From the NCBI RefSeq assembly GCF_900637055.1, contig NZ_LR134338.1, positions 89,501 through 153,500 of the forward strand: a DNA stretch of 64,000 nucleotides, given 5' to 3'. A model generated the notes under the pieces. The model was not told the DNA's origin and made no database searches. It saw nothing but the letters and a program-made list of their open reading frames with translations. Below, one piece after another: positions 1 through 7,454 of this stretch. The position numbers and the translations under genes are program-made. The number at the start of each line of letters is the position of its first letter. The first letter of the stretch is position 1. The DNA comes from Brevibacillus brevis (lineage in GTDB: Bacteria > Bacillota > Bacilli > Brevibacillales > Brevibacillaceae).

Positions 1-1224
1 ACCGACCTACTTTTAGAGGTAGCAAGTTGGACTGGCTTTGATGAGCAGTTTGTCCATGCTTCGACCAATCGTCACCCTAAAGCCGAGGAAAAACCGATTG
101 TTCTGGCAGCACTCATGGCTATGGGAACGAACATCGGCCTAACAAAAATGGCTGATGCAACGCCTGGCATTTCGTATCATCAAATGGCCAACGCTGCTCA
201 ATGGAGAATGTACGATGATGCTATGAACAGAGCGCAAGCAACACTTGTAAACTTTCATCATCGACGTTCATTAGCAGCATATTGGGGAGATGGGAGCACA
301 TCCTCATCCGATGGTATGCGTGTGCAAGTGGGTGTTTCGTCTCTTAGTGCCGATCCTAACCCTCATTATGGATCAGGCAAAGGGGCTACGATTTATCGAT
401 TCGTCAGCGATCAATTTTCATCGTTCTATACGAAAGTGATTAATACGAACGCTCGTGACGCAGTACATGTTATTGATGGGCTATTACATCATGAGTCGGA
501 TCTGTCAATTGAAGAGCATTACACAGATACCGCGGGTTATACGGATCAGGTTTTTGGATTGACTCATTTACTTGGGTTTCGATTTGCCCCACGCCTTCGT
601 GACTTATCAGACTCAAAGCTGTATGTGATCGGAAAACCAAGCGACTTTCCAAAGTTGGAGAATCTTCTGCGTGGCCAAATTGATATGAAGGTCATTCGTG
701 ATAACTACGATGATGTTTTGCGCCTGGCACATTCTATTCGGGAGGGCAAAGTGTCCGGTGCGCTTATCATGGGTAAGCTTGGCTCCTACGCTCGCCAAAA
801 TAGAGTTGCCAAAGCACTTCGAGAAATGGGGCGAATTGAAAAGACAATCTTTATCTTAGACTATATCTCAAGCGAATCGATGCGCCGCCGTATCCAACGC
901 GGATTAAACAAAGGTGAAGCAATGAATGCTCTGGCGCGAGCCATTTTCTTCGGGAAACATGGAGAGCTGAGAGAGCGTGCTTTGCAGGATCAGCTGCAGC
1001 GTGCAAGTGCTTTAAACATCCTGATTAATGCAATTAGTGTTTGGAATACGGTATATCTTGGGAAAGCCACTGATCTACTCCGGAGTAAAGGTGCGTTACG
1101 AGAGGATTTATTAAAGCATATGTCTCCGCTAGGTTGGGAGCATATCAACTTCCTTGGCGAGTATCGCTTTGATCCTAAAGGATTTACCACTTTGGAATCC
1201 TTGCGACCGTTGAACGAGGGATAG
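1..1224 (+). CDS. tnpA: Tn3-family transposase TnpA, C-terminal part (5' end outside window)
   Basis: The reading frame is open from base 1, so only the last ~407 residues of a protein that is normally ~970-1000 aa are visible. They cover the RNase H-like catalytic domain and C-terminal tail of a Tn3-family DDE transposase, which cuts and joins transposon ends in replicative transposition. Acidic residues lie in SSSDGMRV, DTAGYTDQVF and LNKGEAMNALARAIFFG, matching the D-D-E motifs of the family; the last Glu is ~105 residues from the C-terminus, as in Tn4430-type enzymes. The stretch GRIEKTIFILDYI also fits. A terminator and a 38-bp terminal inverted repeat follow at once, so the gene reads toward its own transposon end. 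No frameshift is seen in the visible part, so the element may be intact. Confidence 0.95.
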   Translation, partial: TDLLLEVASWTGFDEQFVHASTNRHPKAEEKPIVLAALMAMGTNIGLTKMADATPGISYHQMANAAQWRMYDDAMNRAQATLVNFHHRRSLAAYWGDGSTSSSDGMRVQVGVSSLSADPNPHYGSGKGATIYRFVSDQFSSFYTKVINTNARDAVHVIDGLLHHESDLSIEEHYTDTAGYTDQVFGLTHLLGFRFAPRLRDLSDSKLYVIGKPSDFPKLENLLRGQIDMKVIRDNYDDVLRLAHSIREGKVSGALIMGKLGSYARQNRVAKALREMGRIEKTIFILDYISSESMRRRIQRGLNKGEAMNALARAIFFGKHGELRERALQDQLQRASALNILINAISVWNTVYLGKATDLLRSKGALREDLLKHMSPLGWEHINFLGEYRFDPKGFTTLESLRPLNEG

Positions 1225-1230
1225 CAATAA

Positions 1231-1271
1231 AGCCGGTTACACCGTTAACGTGGTGAAAACCGGCCTTTTTT
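1231..1271 (+). terminator. Terminator after tnpA
   Basis: GCCGGTT and AACCGGC arms enclose an inner pairing around GTTAAC and are followed by a T-run. Confidence 0.7.
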
Positions 1272-1284
1272 GTGTTCCATTCTT

Positions 1285-1322
1285 CTTAGCGTTGTAAATC
1301 CGCGTTTTGCTGGCGGTACCCC
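1285..1322 (-). repeat. 38-bp terminal inverted repeat of the Tn3-family transposon
   Basis: On the minus strand this begins GGGGTACCGCCAGC and ends CGCTAAG, the form typical of 38-bp Tn3-family ends. It lies 60 bp after the tnpA stop and marks the right end of the element. The neighbouring bases (TACAA at 1323-1327) would be one copy of the 5-bp target duplication if insertion was recent. The other end lies outside the window. Confidence 0.85.
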
Positions 1323-1380
1323 TACAAGATCATTTCTTAGAAAATACGTTTGAAAGAATGAGTCGGTCACGTCTCGCCTA

Positions 1381-1426
1381 TTGACAAAGAAAATTTGGGC
1401 GCATATTATAATACCCATAGGGGTAT
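1381..1426 (+). promoter_or_regulatory. Sigma-A promoter with CstR-type operator ahead of the yrkF operon
   Basis: TTGACA (1381-1386), 17 bp, then TATTAT (1404-1409). Immediately downstream is the interrupted palindrome ATACCCATAGGGGTAT (1411-1426), whose ATACCC-N4-GGGTAT form matches operators of CsoR/CstR-family repressors. Its place at the transcription start fits repression by the CstR-like protein encoded at 5329-5595. Confidence 0.8.
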
Positions 1427-1479
1427 ACGTATAAAGTTGATCAATCACATTTCCATTCAAAAACCTAGGAGGAGACAAC

Positions 1480-2061
1480 ATGTCTGCACAATCGAATTTT
1501 TCCGCTGATAAAACATTAGATTGCAAGGGCTTGGCATGTCCCATGCCTGTCGTACGCACAAAAAAAGCGATGGAAGAAATGTTACCGGGTCAAGTGATGG
1601 AGGTACAAGCGACGGATAAAGGGTCATTGGCTGACCTGAAGAGCTGGGCAAACAATACGGGACATGAATTTTTGGGAACGATTCAGGAGGGGGAAGTATG
1701 GAAGCATTTCCTGCGAAAAGCGAGTACCCATGAGGTGAAGGAGGAGACGAACTTCTTGCGGACCATTTCCAATGAAGAACTGCAAAAAAAGCTGGAAGCC
1801 AACGAGAAGCTAACGCTCATCGATGTGCGAGAACAGGCAGAATACGCTTTTCATCGCATTTCTGTAGCCATTTCAATACCCCTGGGAGTATTAGAACAAC
1901 GCTTGGATGAGCTACAGCCCGATGACGACATCTATATCATCTGCCGATCTGGCAAACGCAGCGACATGGCTTGTCAGTTGCTGGCCGAAAAAGGTTTTAC
2001 CAAAATCACCAATGTAGTACCGGGTATGTCCGGCTGGAATGGCCCGGCAGAAAAACAGTAA
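1480..2061 (+). CDS. yrkF: TusA-like sulfur carrier fused to rhodanese (YrkF type)
   Basis: A 193-aa cytoplasmic protein. Residues ~10-80 form a TusA/SirA-like domain with the CPMP motif whose Cys carries persulfide sulfur. Residues ~95-190 form a rhodanese domain with active-site loop CRSGKRS. The fusion allows sulfane sulfur to pass between the two cysteines. AGGAGG at 1467-1472 sets the ATG. It is the first gene of an operon with a persulfide dioxygenase-like enzyme and a second TusA-like protein, the arrangement of B. subtilis yrkF-yrkH-yrkI. The CstR-type operator upstream predicts induction by persulfides. The domain assignment is secure; the physiological sulfur donor is inferred. Confidence 0.93.
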   Translation: MSAQSNFSADKTLDCKGLACPMPVVRTKKAMEEMLPGQVMEVQATDKGSLADLKSWANNTGHEFLGTIQEGEVWKHFLRKASTHEVKEETNFLRTISNEELQKKLEANEKLTLIDVREQAEYAFHRISVAISIPLGVLEQRLDELQPDDDIYIICRSGKRSDMACQLLAEKGFTKITNVVPGMSGWNGPAEKQ

Positions 2062-2074
2062 GGGGGAGAAAAAG

Positions 2075-3226
2075 ATGATGGAACAACAAACAAGCGTGAA
2101 GGCAATGACAGCACACGAGCTAACGCAGCTTCTTTTTGCTCAGGAGGAATTGTTTATTCTCGACGTTCGGAATACGAGCGATTACGAGGCTTGGCAAATC
2201 GAAGGGCATCGTGTAGTGAGCATGAACATCCCTTACTTTGATTTGCTGGATGGGGTGGAGGCTGTTCTTGAGAAAATCCCTGTGAAACAGAAGCTGTTGG
2301 TCGTCTGTGCAAAAGAGGGCTCGTCCATTTTTGTCGCAGAGATGCTGGCAGAAGCGGGCTTTACGGATGTTTCTTACCTGCAAGGAGGCATGAAGGCGTG
2401 GAGCGAGCATCTGGAGCCAGTGAAGGTGGGTGACCTCCGTGATGGCGGTGCGATTTATCAGTTTGTCCGCATTGGAAAAGGCTGCTTGTCTTACATGATC
2501 GTATCAGGAGGGGAGGCGGCTGTCGTCGATACATTGCGGATGACGGATGTGTACGAAGCTTTTGCAGCCAAGCATCAATGGACGATCAAGCACACCATCG
2601 ATACCCATCTGCATGCCGACCATATTTCCGGTGGAAAGAAGCTGGCAGATCGGCTCGATGCATCGTATTGGCTTCCAGAAAAGGATGCGGAAGAGGTTAC
2701 GTATTCCTATCGTAAGCTAGAGGAAGGGCAGGAAATTCAGGTGGGCGCAACCAAAATTGCGATTCTGCCGATCTATTCGCCCGGACATACCATCGGGAGT
2801 ACGTCACTGATTGTCGATGATACGTATTTTCTCACGGGAGACAGTCTGTTCGTAGCTTCGATCGGACGCCCGGATTTGGCTGGGAAAGCAGAAGATTGGG
2901 TGGGAGACCTGCACAACACCTTGTATAATCGATATAAAGAGCTTCCCGAGCATTTAGTCGTGTTGCCTGCTCATTTTGGCAGCTACACGGAGCTTGGTCC
3001 AATGGGTGCCGTATCTGCTCGTTTGGGTGACTTGTATCGCAATAATCCAGGGTTAACGATTGCGGATGAAAGTGAATTCCGGCATATCGTAACGCATCAT
3101 TTGCCGCCGCAGCCGAATGCGTATCAAGAGATTCGTCAAGTGAACATGGGGAAATTAAAACCGAGCGAAGAGGAACAACAAGAGATGGAAGTAGGACCAA
3201 ATCGCTGCGCCATTCACGATAAATAA
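2075..3226 (+). CDS. yrkH: Rhodanese-metallo-beta-lactamase fusion, persulfide dioxygenase type (YrkH/CstB-like)
   Basis: A 383-aa protein. Residues ~1-110 form a rhodanese domain ([15 protein letters not shown]) with a Cys in the active-site loop (VVCAKEGSS). The remainder is a metallo-beta-lactamase fold with the metal motif [18 protein letters not shown] and TGDSLF, as in ETHE1/CstB-type persulfide dioxygenases that oxidise glutathione or low-molecular-weight persulfide to sulfite. GGGGGAG at 2062-2068 places the start at ATG 2075; the frame extends further upstream into yrkF but without a ribosome site. The rhodanese precedes the dioxygenase domain, unlike the order known for S. aureus CstB. 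It follows yrkF by 13 bp. Confidence 0.9.
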   Translation: MMEQQTSVKAMTAHELTQLLFAQEELFILDVRNTSDYEAWQIEGHRVVSMNIPYFDLLDGVEAVLEKIPVKQKLLVVCAKEGSSIFVAEMLAEAGFTDVSYLQGGMKAWSEHLEPVKVGDLRDGGAIYQFVRIGKGCLSYMIVSGGEAAVVDTLRMTDVYEAFAAKHQWTIKHTIDTHLHADHISGGKKLADRLDASYWLPEKDAEEVTYSYRKLEEGQEIQVGATKIAILPIYSPGHTIGSTSLIVDDTYFLTGDSLFVASIGRPDLAGKAEDWVGDLHNTLYNRYKELPEHLVVLPAHFGSYTELGPMGAVSARLGDLYRNNPGLTIADESEFRHIVTHHLPPQPNAYQEIRQVNMGKLKPSEEEQQEMEVGPNRCAIHDK

Positions 3227-3289
3227 CGGAAAGGTAGTTCAAAAAGTCATCTTTTGATCACGTATTTATATAACAGGAGGAATGAAAAC

Positions 3290-3514
3290 ATGGCGGATAT
3301 TGTGGTAGATACAAAAGGTCAGGCTTGCCCAATGCCCATCGTCAAAGCAAAAAAAGCAATGGACGGGATGCAATCCGGTCAAACCATGGAAGTACTCTCG
3401 ACAGACAAAGGTTCTCTGAACGACTTCACTGCTTGGGTCAAGCAAACCGGGAATGAGCTGGTTTCCCATGAGGGTGAGAACGGTGTGTACAAATTTTTAG
3501 TGAAAAAGCTGTAG
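3290..3514 (+). CDS. yrkI: TusA/SirA-family sulfur carrier (YrkI type)
   Basis: A 74-aa single-domain TusA-like protein with QACPMPIVKAKKAMDGM, containing the conserved CPMP sulfur-carrying cysteine. It closely resembles the N-terminal domain of YrkF at 1480, suggesting a duplication. AGGAGG at 3275-3280 selects ATG 3290 over earlier in-frame codons. It is probably the last gene of the yrkF-yrkH-yrkI operon. The likely role is relay of sulfane sulfur between the rhodanese and dioxygenase proteins; the partners are inferred. Confidence 0.92.
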   Translation: MADIVVDTKGQACPMPIVKAKKAMDGMQSGQTMEVLSTDKGSLNDFTAWVKQTGNELVSHEGENGVYKFLVKKL

Positions 3515-3570
3515 GGAGACAGGAGCGAGCACTTTTGGATGAAGCCGCTAACGGTTCGTACAGTGCTCGC

Positions 3571-3741
3571 TTACTCCTGATTTTCATAAACGATACGTAC
3601 GCCAAGGTGCGTATAGGTTTCTTCTTTGTAGTGGCCATTTGGGCATTGCTTTTCACTGAACAAGGCATTTTTGTGTGAGCGCAAAGGTTCTTGGCAGGTG
3701 GGGCACCGATGCTGAAAAATGGATTTGAAAAAACGAACCAT
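3571..3741 (-). CDS. Small zinc-ribbon-like protein
   Basis: A 56-aa ORF on the strand opposite to its neighbours. The translation has CPTC near residue 13 and CPNGH near residue 33, so a four-ligand zinc site (CxxC plus Cys/His) is plausible. TAAGGTG about 5 bases upstream of the ATG acts as ribosome site. It is convergent with yrkI, from which it is separated by a GC-rich inverted repeat (arms 3521-3533 and 3562-3578). I do not recognise a named family. Such tiny ribbons can bind nucleic acid or act as metal-site adaptors, but no function can be assigned. The intact frame, start signal and spaced cysteines argue that it is real. Confidence 0.65.
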   Translation of the reverse strand: MVRFFKSIFQHRCPTCQEPLRSHKNALFSEKQCPNGHYKEETYTHLGVRIVYENQE

Positions 3742-3854
3742 TTAAATCACCTTATTCACAGTTATTTACTTGGGATTAATTTTACTTGAAGATGGTTCAT
3801 TTGAAAAGAGGGTTGAGCATTCCGATGTGTTAGGTAGGAATGCGAGGAGGATAT

Positions 3855-4643
3855 ATGGACGTTTTATTGCTTCTGCTCATGGTCTCTCTCGGTTTTGTCG
3901 GTTCCTTTTTTTCCGGATTGCTCGGGATTGGCGGAGCGATCATCAGCTACCCGATGCTCCTGTTTATACCACCGGCACTAGGTGTGGCGCAGTTTTCCGC
4001 CCAGGAAGTTTCAGTGATATCGATGTTTCAAGTATTTTTTGCGTCACTGTCTGGCGTACTGGCTTTCCGCAAAAGAAACGGGAAAAACTCGCCCCTGATT
4101 CATAAAGGACTCGTCAGAGATATGGGTGTAAGCATCTTGGCAGGTAGCCTGATTGGTGCGGCTCTCTCTCAATACTTGTCGAATGAAAGCATCAATTTGG
4201 TGTACGGGATACTGGCGATCATCGCTGTGATTTTGATGCTCGTGAAAAACAGGGGAACAGAAGCGGCAGCAGGGGAAGTCACATATAACCGCTTCATTGC
4301 TGCTGGCGCTGCGTTTGCCGTGGGAATCGTATCCGGGATTGTCGGTGCAGGGGGTGCGTTCATCCTCATTCCGATCATGCTGACTGTATTGAAAATACCT
4401 ACAAGGGTGACGATTGCCTCATCTTTGGCTATTGTATTCATCTCCGCAATAGGTGGTGTGATCGGGAAGCTGTCAGGTGGGCAAATTCCGCTTTTGCCCG
4501 TTTTGTATACGGTCATCGGAAGTGTTTTGGGGGCACCAGTGGGCAGTATGGTCAGTGCCAAGAGCGATGTGAAATATTTGCGGTATGGCTTGATCGTGCT
4601 GATCTGTGGAACGGCTATCAAGATTTGGAGTGACATTCTATAA
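3855..4643 (+). CDS. yrkJ: TauE/SafE-family sulfite/sulfonate exporter (YrkJ type)
   Basis: A 262-aa integral membrane protein with about eight hydrophobic segments in two similar halves. Each half carries the glycine-rich signature of the family (LLGIGGAIISYPML near the N-terminus; GIVGAGGAFILIPIML in the middle). Family members export small sulfur oxyanions. In this cluster the likely cargo is sulfite made by the persulfide dioxygenase, or thiosulfate. GAGGAGG at 3844-3850 favours ATG 3855; an upstream ATG at 3840 lacks a site. The B. subtilis yrk cluster has the same exporter. Confidence 0.92.
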   Translation: MDVLLLLLMVSLGFVGSFFSGLLGIGGAIISYPMLLFIPPALGVAQFSAQEVSVISMFQVFFASLSGVLAFRKRNGKNSPLIHKGLVRDMGVSILAGSLIGAALSQYLSNESINLVYGILAIIAVILMLVKNRGTEAAAGEVTYNRFIAAGAAFAVGIVSGIVGAGGAFILIPIMLTVLKIPTRVTIASSLAIVFISAIGGVIGKLSGGQIPLLPVLYTVIGSVLGAPVGSMVSAKSDVKYLRYGLIVLICGTAIKIWSDIL

Positions 4644-4686
4644 GGAAAGATGCTTTTCGTAGCAAAAGCTTCTTTTGCTTATTTTT

Positions 4687-4702
4687 ATACCCATACAAGT
4701 AT
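4687..4702 (+). promoter_or_regulatory. Second CstR-type operator, ahead of the DsrE-like gene
   Basis: ATACCCATACAAGTAT keeps the ATACCC half of the operator at 1411-1426 exactly, with a weaker second half. It lies 25 bp upstream of ATG 4728 and just before the ribosome site, where a bound repressor would block transcription. Confidence 0.6.
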
Positions 4703-4727
4703 AAGTATTGTAAAGGAGCGTTCTTAG

Positions 4728-5210
4728 ATGGAAAAACAAAAAGAAAAAACGACAATTGTGCTGTTCAGCGGCGACTTGGATAAAGCAATTGCAGCATTTA
4801 TTATTGCGAACGGTGCTGCTGCCTATGATCATGATGTCACGATTTTCTTCACCTTTTGGGGTCTGAATACCATGCGCAAGGACGAGATCGTGAAGGTAGA
4901 AAAGGGCTGGCTTGAAAAAGCGTTCGGTTGGATGATGCCAAGAGGCGCCAAGAAGCTCGGGCTGTCTAAAATGAACATGATGGGCATGGGGCCAGAGATG
5001 ATCAAGCATGTCATGAAAAAACACAATGCCCTGACGCTTCCTCAACTCATCGAGCTGGCTCAGGAGCAGGGAGTGAAGCTGGTCGCTTGTACGATGACGA
5101 TGGACTTGCTTGGTCTCAAACAGGAGGAATTGCTCGACGGAATGGAGTATGCAGGTGTAGCCGCTTATTTGGGGGATGCGACACAGGCAAAAGTAAACCT
5201 GTTTATCTAA
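4728..5210 (+). CDS. yrkE: DsrE/DsrF-like (YrkE-type) protein
   Basis: A 160-aa protein of the DsrE/F/H superfamily (TTIVLFSGDLDKAIAAFIIANGAAA near the N-terminus). The central stretch is methionine-rich (KMNMMGMGPEMIK), and VACTMTMDLLG holds the conserved cysteine, which in related DsrE proteins carries sulfane sulfur. AAAGGAG at 4711-4717 precedes the ATG. It is separated from yrkJ by 84 bp containing its own operator, so it starts a second transcription unit. The likely job is sulfur relay with the TusA-like proteins. Confidence 0.9.
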   Translation: MEKQKEKTTIVLFSGDLDKAIAAFIIANGAAAYDHDVTIFFTFWGLNTMRKDEIVKVEKGWLEKAFGWMMPRGAKKLGLSKMNMMGMGPEMIKHVMKKHNALTLPQLIELAQEQGVKLVACTMTMDLLGLKQEELLDGMEYAGVAAYLGDATQAKVNLFI

Positions 5211-5233
5211 AACAGCTCGCGTAGGCGCTTCGC

Positions 5234-5261
5234 TTGACATTGCCTGTATTTCGCATAAGAT
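5234..5261 (+). promoter_or_regulatory. Promoter for the CstR-like repressor gene
   Basis: TTGACA (5234-5239), 16 bp, TAAGAT (5256-5261). The following ATACCTGTAT (5260-5269) resembles one half of the two operator sites, so weak autoregulation is possible. Confidence 0.5.
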
Positions 5262-5328
5262 ACCTGTATGTAAGTAAGGTTGTTCCAAGATTATAAGTAT
5301 GCCTTGTCGTGAAACAGGAGGAATTCAT

Positions 5329-5595
5329 ATGGATTACAACTACAGTGACGATATCAAGAGACGTTTACGCCGAATCGAAGGACAGGTTCGCGGTGTGCTG
5401 AAAATGATGGACGAGCAGAAAAACTGCAAAGACGTGGTAGCGCAGCTCTCTGCCGTTCGCAACGCTTCAGACAAGGCGATTGCCCAGATTGTAGCGGAAA
5501 ATCTGCAACGCTGCTTGTTAGAAGAGCAGGCTGTTGGAGGAGACACGAGCAAGCTGGTGAAAGAAGCCGTAGAGCTTTTGGTCAAGAGCCGTTAA
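5329..5595 (+). CDS. yrkD: CsoR/CstR-family persulfide-sensing repressor
   Basis: An 88-aa all-helical repressor of the CsoR/RcnR family (DIKRRLRRIEGQVRGV). The copper-binding Cys-His-Cys triad of CsoR is here Cys33, Asn58, Cys62. The missing histidine is the signature of CstR-type sensors, which react with persulfides or polysulfides through the cysteine pair rather than binding Cu(I). ACAGGAGGAATTC fixes ATG 5329. It is expected to repress the yrkF and yrkE units through the ATACCC-type sites at 1411 and 4687. It sits next to a membrane rhodanese gene 24 bp downstream. Confidence 0.92.
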   Translation: MDYNYSDDIKRRLRRIEGQVRGVLKMMDEQKNCKDVVAQLSAVRNASDKAIAQIVAENLQRCLLEEQAVGGDTSKLVKEAVELLVKSR

Positions 5596-5619
5596 ACCGA
5601 TTTTGGAGAGGAGTTTCCT

Positions 5620-6009
5620 ATGAGTTTTACTACGATTCTTTTGCTGATCGCCTACGCAATCATTATTTGGTATGTCATCTCTCGCTTTGTTCCTGTGAAA
5701 GGGTTGGAGAATCTCAAATCAGATCAGTTCAAGGAACGGGTCAACCAAAAAAGCAGGGTGCTGCTCATCGACGTACGCGAACCGCACGAATATAAAGCGG
5801 GTCATATTCCATCAGCGGTGAACATCCCTTTGTCTCAGCTCGACCAACGTGCAAAAGAAATTTCCAGCAAAAACGATATATTGCTGTACTGCCGGAGCGG
5901 GATGCGCAGCAAGCAGGCAGCAAAAATTTTAAAGAAACACGGCATTCCTCAGATGGCCCATCTGCAAGGCGGGTTCATTACCTGGAATGGTCCGACGAAA
6001 AAGAAGTAA
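5620..6009 (+). CDS. Membrane-anchored rhodanese
   Basis: A 129-aa protein: one N-terminal transmembrane helix (residues ~4-24) followed by a single rhodanese domain with VLLIDVREPHEYKAGHIPSAVN and active-site loop CRSGMRS. The catalytic Cys and surrounding Arg residues are intact, so sulfurtransferase activity at the membrane surface is plausible. GGAGAGG precedes the ATG. It lies 24 bp after the CstR-like gene and probably shares its transcript; a terminator follows. This is the third rhodanese domain in the cluster. Confidence 0.9.
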   Translation: MSFTTILLLIAYAIIIWYVISRFVPVKGLENLKSDQFKERVNQKSRVLLIDVREPHEYKAGHIPSAVNIPLSQLDQRAKEISSKNDILLYCRSGMRSKQAAKILKKHGIPQMAHLQGGFITWNGPTKKK

Positions 6010-6014
6010 CAGCT

Positions 6015-6052
6015 AGCACCTGGTGTATGTGTGAATACCCGGGTGCTTTTTT
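6015..6052 (+). terminator. Terminator after the sulfur cluster
   Basis: AGCACC and GGGTGCT arms, then a T-run. Confidence 0.7.
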
Positions 6053-6071
6053 ATGCGATGAAAAAACAGGG

Positions 6072-6165
6072 TTGACATTTTGTTTTGTTGTAACTAAAAT
6101 GATTACAACAAGGCGATGCGATAATGCCTATTCTTTTTGAGAATGTTGTAACCAATTTGGTTACA
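6072..6165 (+). promoter_or_regulatory. Promoter with two operator-like palindromes
   Basis: TTGACA (6072-6077), 17 bp, TAAAAT (6095-6100). One near-palindrome (6088-6108) has TTGTAA and TTACAA ends and covers the -10. A second (6147-6165, TGTAACCAATTTGGTTACA) is perfect except at its central base and lies in the leader. The shared TTGTAAC...GTTACAA core suggests one dimeric repressor binding twice, perhaps of the MarR or HxlR type. No such regulator is encoded nearby. Confidence 0.7.
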
Positions 6166-6197
6166 TCTATCACATACAAAACGGAGGGAATATCATC

Positions 6198-6830
6198 ATG
6201 AAGATTGCAATTGTAGCAGCAAGCGGTAAAGCAGGTAAGGTGATTATGAAAGAGGCGTTGGATCGTGGCCATCAAGTGACAGCGATTGTGCGTGATGCAT
6301 CCAAAATCGAGCAAGCTGACGTAGCTGTGATTCAGAAAGATGTGTTTGACCTGACAGCCGCAGATTTGAACGGCTTTGACGTAGTCGTGAATGCTTTTGG
6401 GGCACCAGCGGGCCAAGAACATCTGCACGTAGAGTCAGGGAAGGCTTTGATTGAAGCATTGAAGGGTGCTCCCTCTACACGATTGCTCGTTGTAGGTGGT
6501 GCAGGCAGTCTGTTTGTAGACGAAGCCAAAACACTGCGTCTCGTAGAAACTCCTGATTTCCCTAAGGCTTACTTGGCAACGGCGCAAAAGCACGGAGAGT
6601 ACTTGCGTGTATTGGAAGAGTCAAACGGCATTCAATGGACCTATATCAGTCCATCTGCCTTTTTTGACCCAGCAGGGGAGAGAACAGGCACGTATCAACT
6701 CGGAAAAGACCATCTGCTAGTGAATGCTAGCGGACAGAGCTATGTGAGCTATGCCGACTACGCAGTGGCGTTGCTCGATGAAATCGAAAATCCGAAGCAT
6801 CGCAATGAGCGCTTCACAGTGGGCTCCTAA
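6198..6830 (+). CDS. NAD(P)-binding atypical SDR oxidoreductase (YwnB-like)
   Basis: A 210-aa Rossmann-fold protein beginning MKIAIVAASGKAGKVI, a variant of the GxxGxxG nucleotide-binding loop. The middle carries TRLLVVGGAGSLFVD and TYISPSAFFDP, usual for the atypical short-chain dehydrogenase group that contains YwnB/YwnB-like NAD(P)H-binding proteins. Length matches that group. The substrate is unknown; relatives are often induced by electrophile or quinone stress. Two palindromes overlap its promoter, so it is tightly regulated. It is a single-gene unit ending in a bidirectional hairpin. Confidence 0.88.
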   Translation: MKIAIVAASGKAGKVIMKEALDRGHQVTAIVRDASKIEQADVAVIQKDVFDLTAADLNGFDVVVNAFGAPAGQEHLHVESGKALIEALKGAPSTRLLVVGGAGSLFVDEAKTLRLVETPDFPKAYLATAQKHGEYLRVLEESNGIQWTYISPSAFFDPAGERTGTYQLGKDHLLVNASGQSYVSYADYAVALLDEIENPKHRNERFTVGS

Positions 6831-6860
6831 TCTCGATTTGGAATTAGGCTCCTGAACAAA

Positions 6861-6900
6861 AAGACCAGCTTCCTACTAAAGGATAGCTGGTCTTTGTTGT
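6861..6900. terminator. Bidirectional terminator
   Basis: AAGACCAGCT and AGCTGGTCTT arms between convergent genes, with T-rich flanks. Confidence 0.75.
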
Positions 6901-6909
6901 GTATCGAGA

Positions 6910-7218
6910 TTATCTGCCAATCCCACCGACGAATGGGTAGGAAAACGGGCGTCCATTTAAGGAATAAATGATCCCTTTAATCGGGTAGTAGATCGCCATC
7001 AGTCCAAACACAATCAGGAACGGAATCCCAATCAACAAGAAGGTGAAGAACCAGGAAATAGCGATGAGCACCGTCATAATGATGTGGAAGAACAAAGCTT
7101 GCAGCGCCATATTTTTGGCGTCACGATTTTGTACGAGCAACCAGACAAGAATGGGCACAAGGATCGGTGCAAAAAATGTGCTAGCGTGCGTTATGACTTT
7201 TACACCTTTATAATCCAT
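6910..7218 (-). CDS. DUF4870-like membrane protein
   Basis: A 102-aa protein with three hydrophobic segments (residues ~8-28, 42-64, 66-85), resembling DUF4870/Tic20-like proteins: THASTFFAPILVPILVWL, an NRDAKNMALQALFFH link and a final FGLMAIYYPIKGI. AAGGAGG on the minus strand (about 7228-7222) selects the ATG at 7218; a longer frame reaching 7296 has no site. It is convergent with the oxidoreductase and transcribed alone. The function of the family is not established. Confidence 0.8.
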   Translation of the reverse strand: MDYKGVKVITHASTFFAPILVPILVWLLVQNRDAKNMALQALFFHIIMTVLIAISWFFTFLLIGIPFLIVFGLMAIYYPIKGIIYSLNGRPFSYPFVGGIGR

Positions 7219-7454
7219 AAATAAGTCCTCCTTGATTAGATGTAAAACTGATCTACTGTCATTGTAGCGTATGGAAATCATTGAAAAAACCATCATGAGC
7301 GTGATTATTTGATCCGACTATAGACGGAGGAATTTTTATTTCCATTCGTTTACTGTTATAGTAGTAAGAAAATCTTTCGTTTTTGGTAGATAATTCGTAA
7401 TGTTTTTTGGATATGATATTGGATAAGCAAGAATTGAGAAGGGAGCATATAGAC

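Noticed and set aside
3770..4105. 111-residue frame overlapping yrkJ
   Set aside because: Shadow of the exporter gene, in another frame, without motifs.
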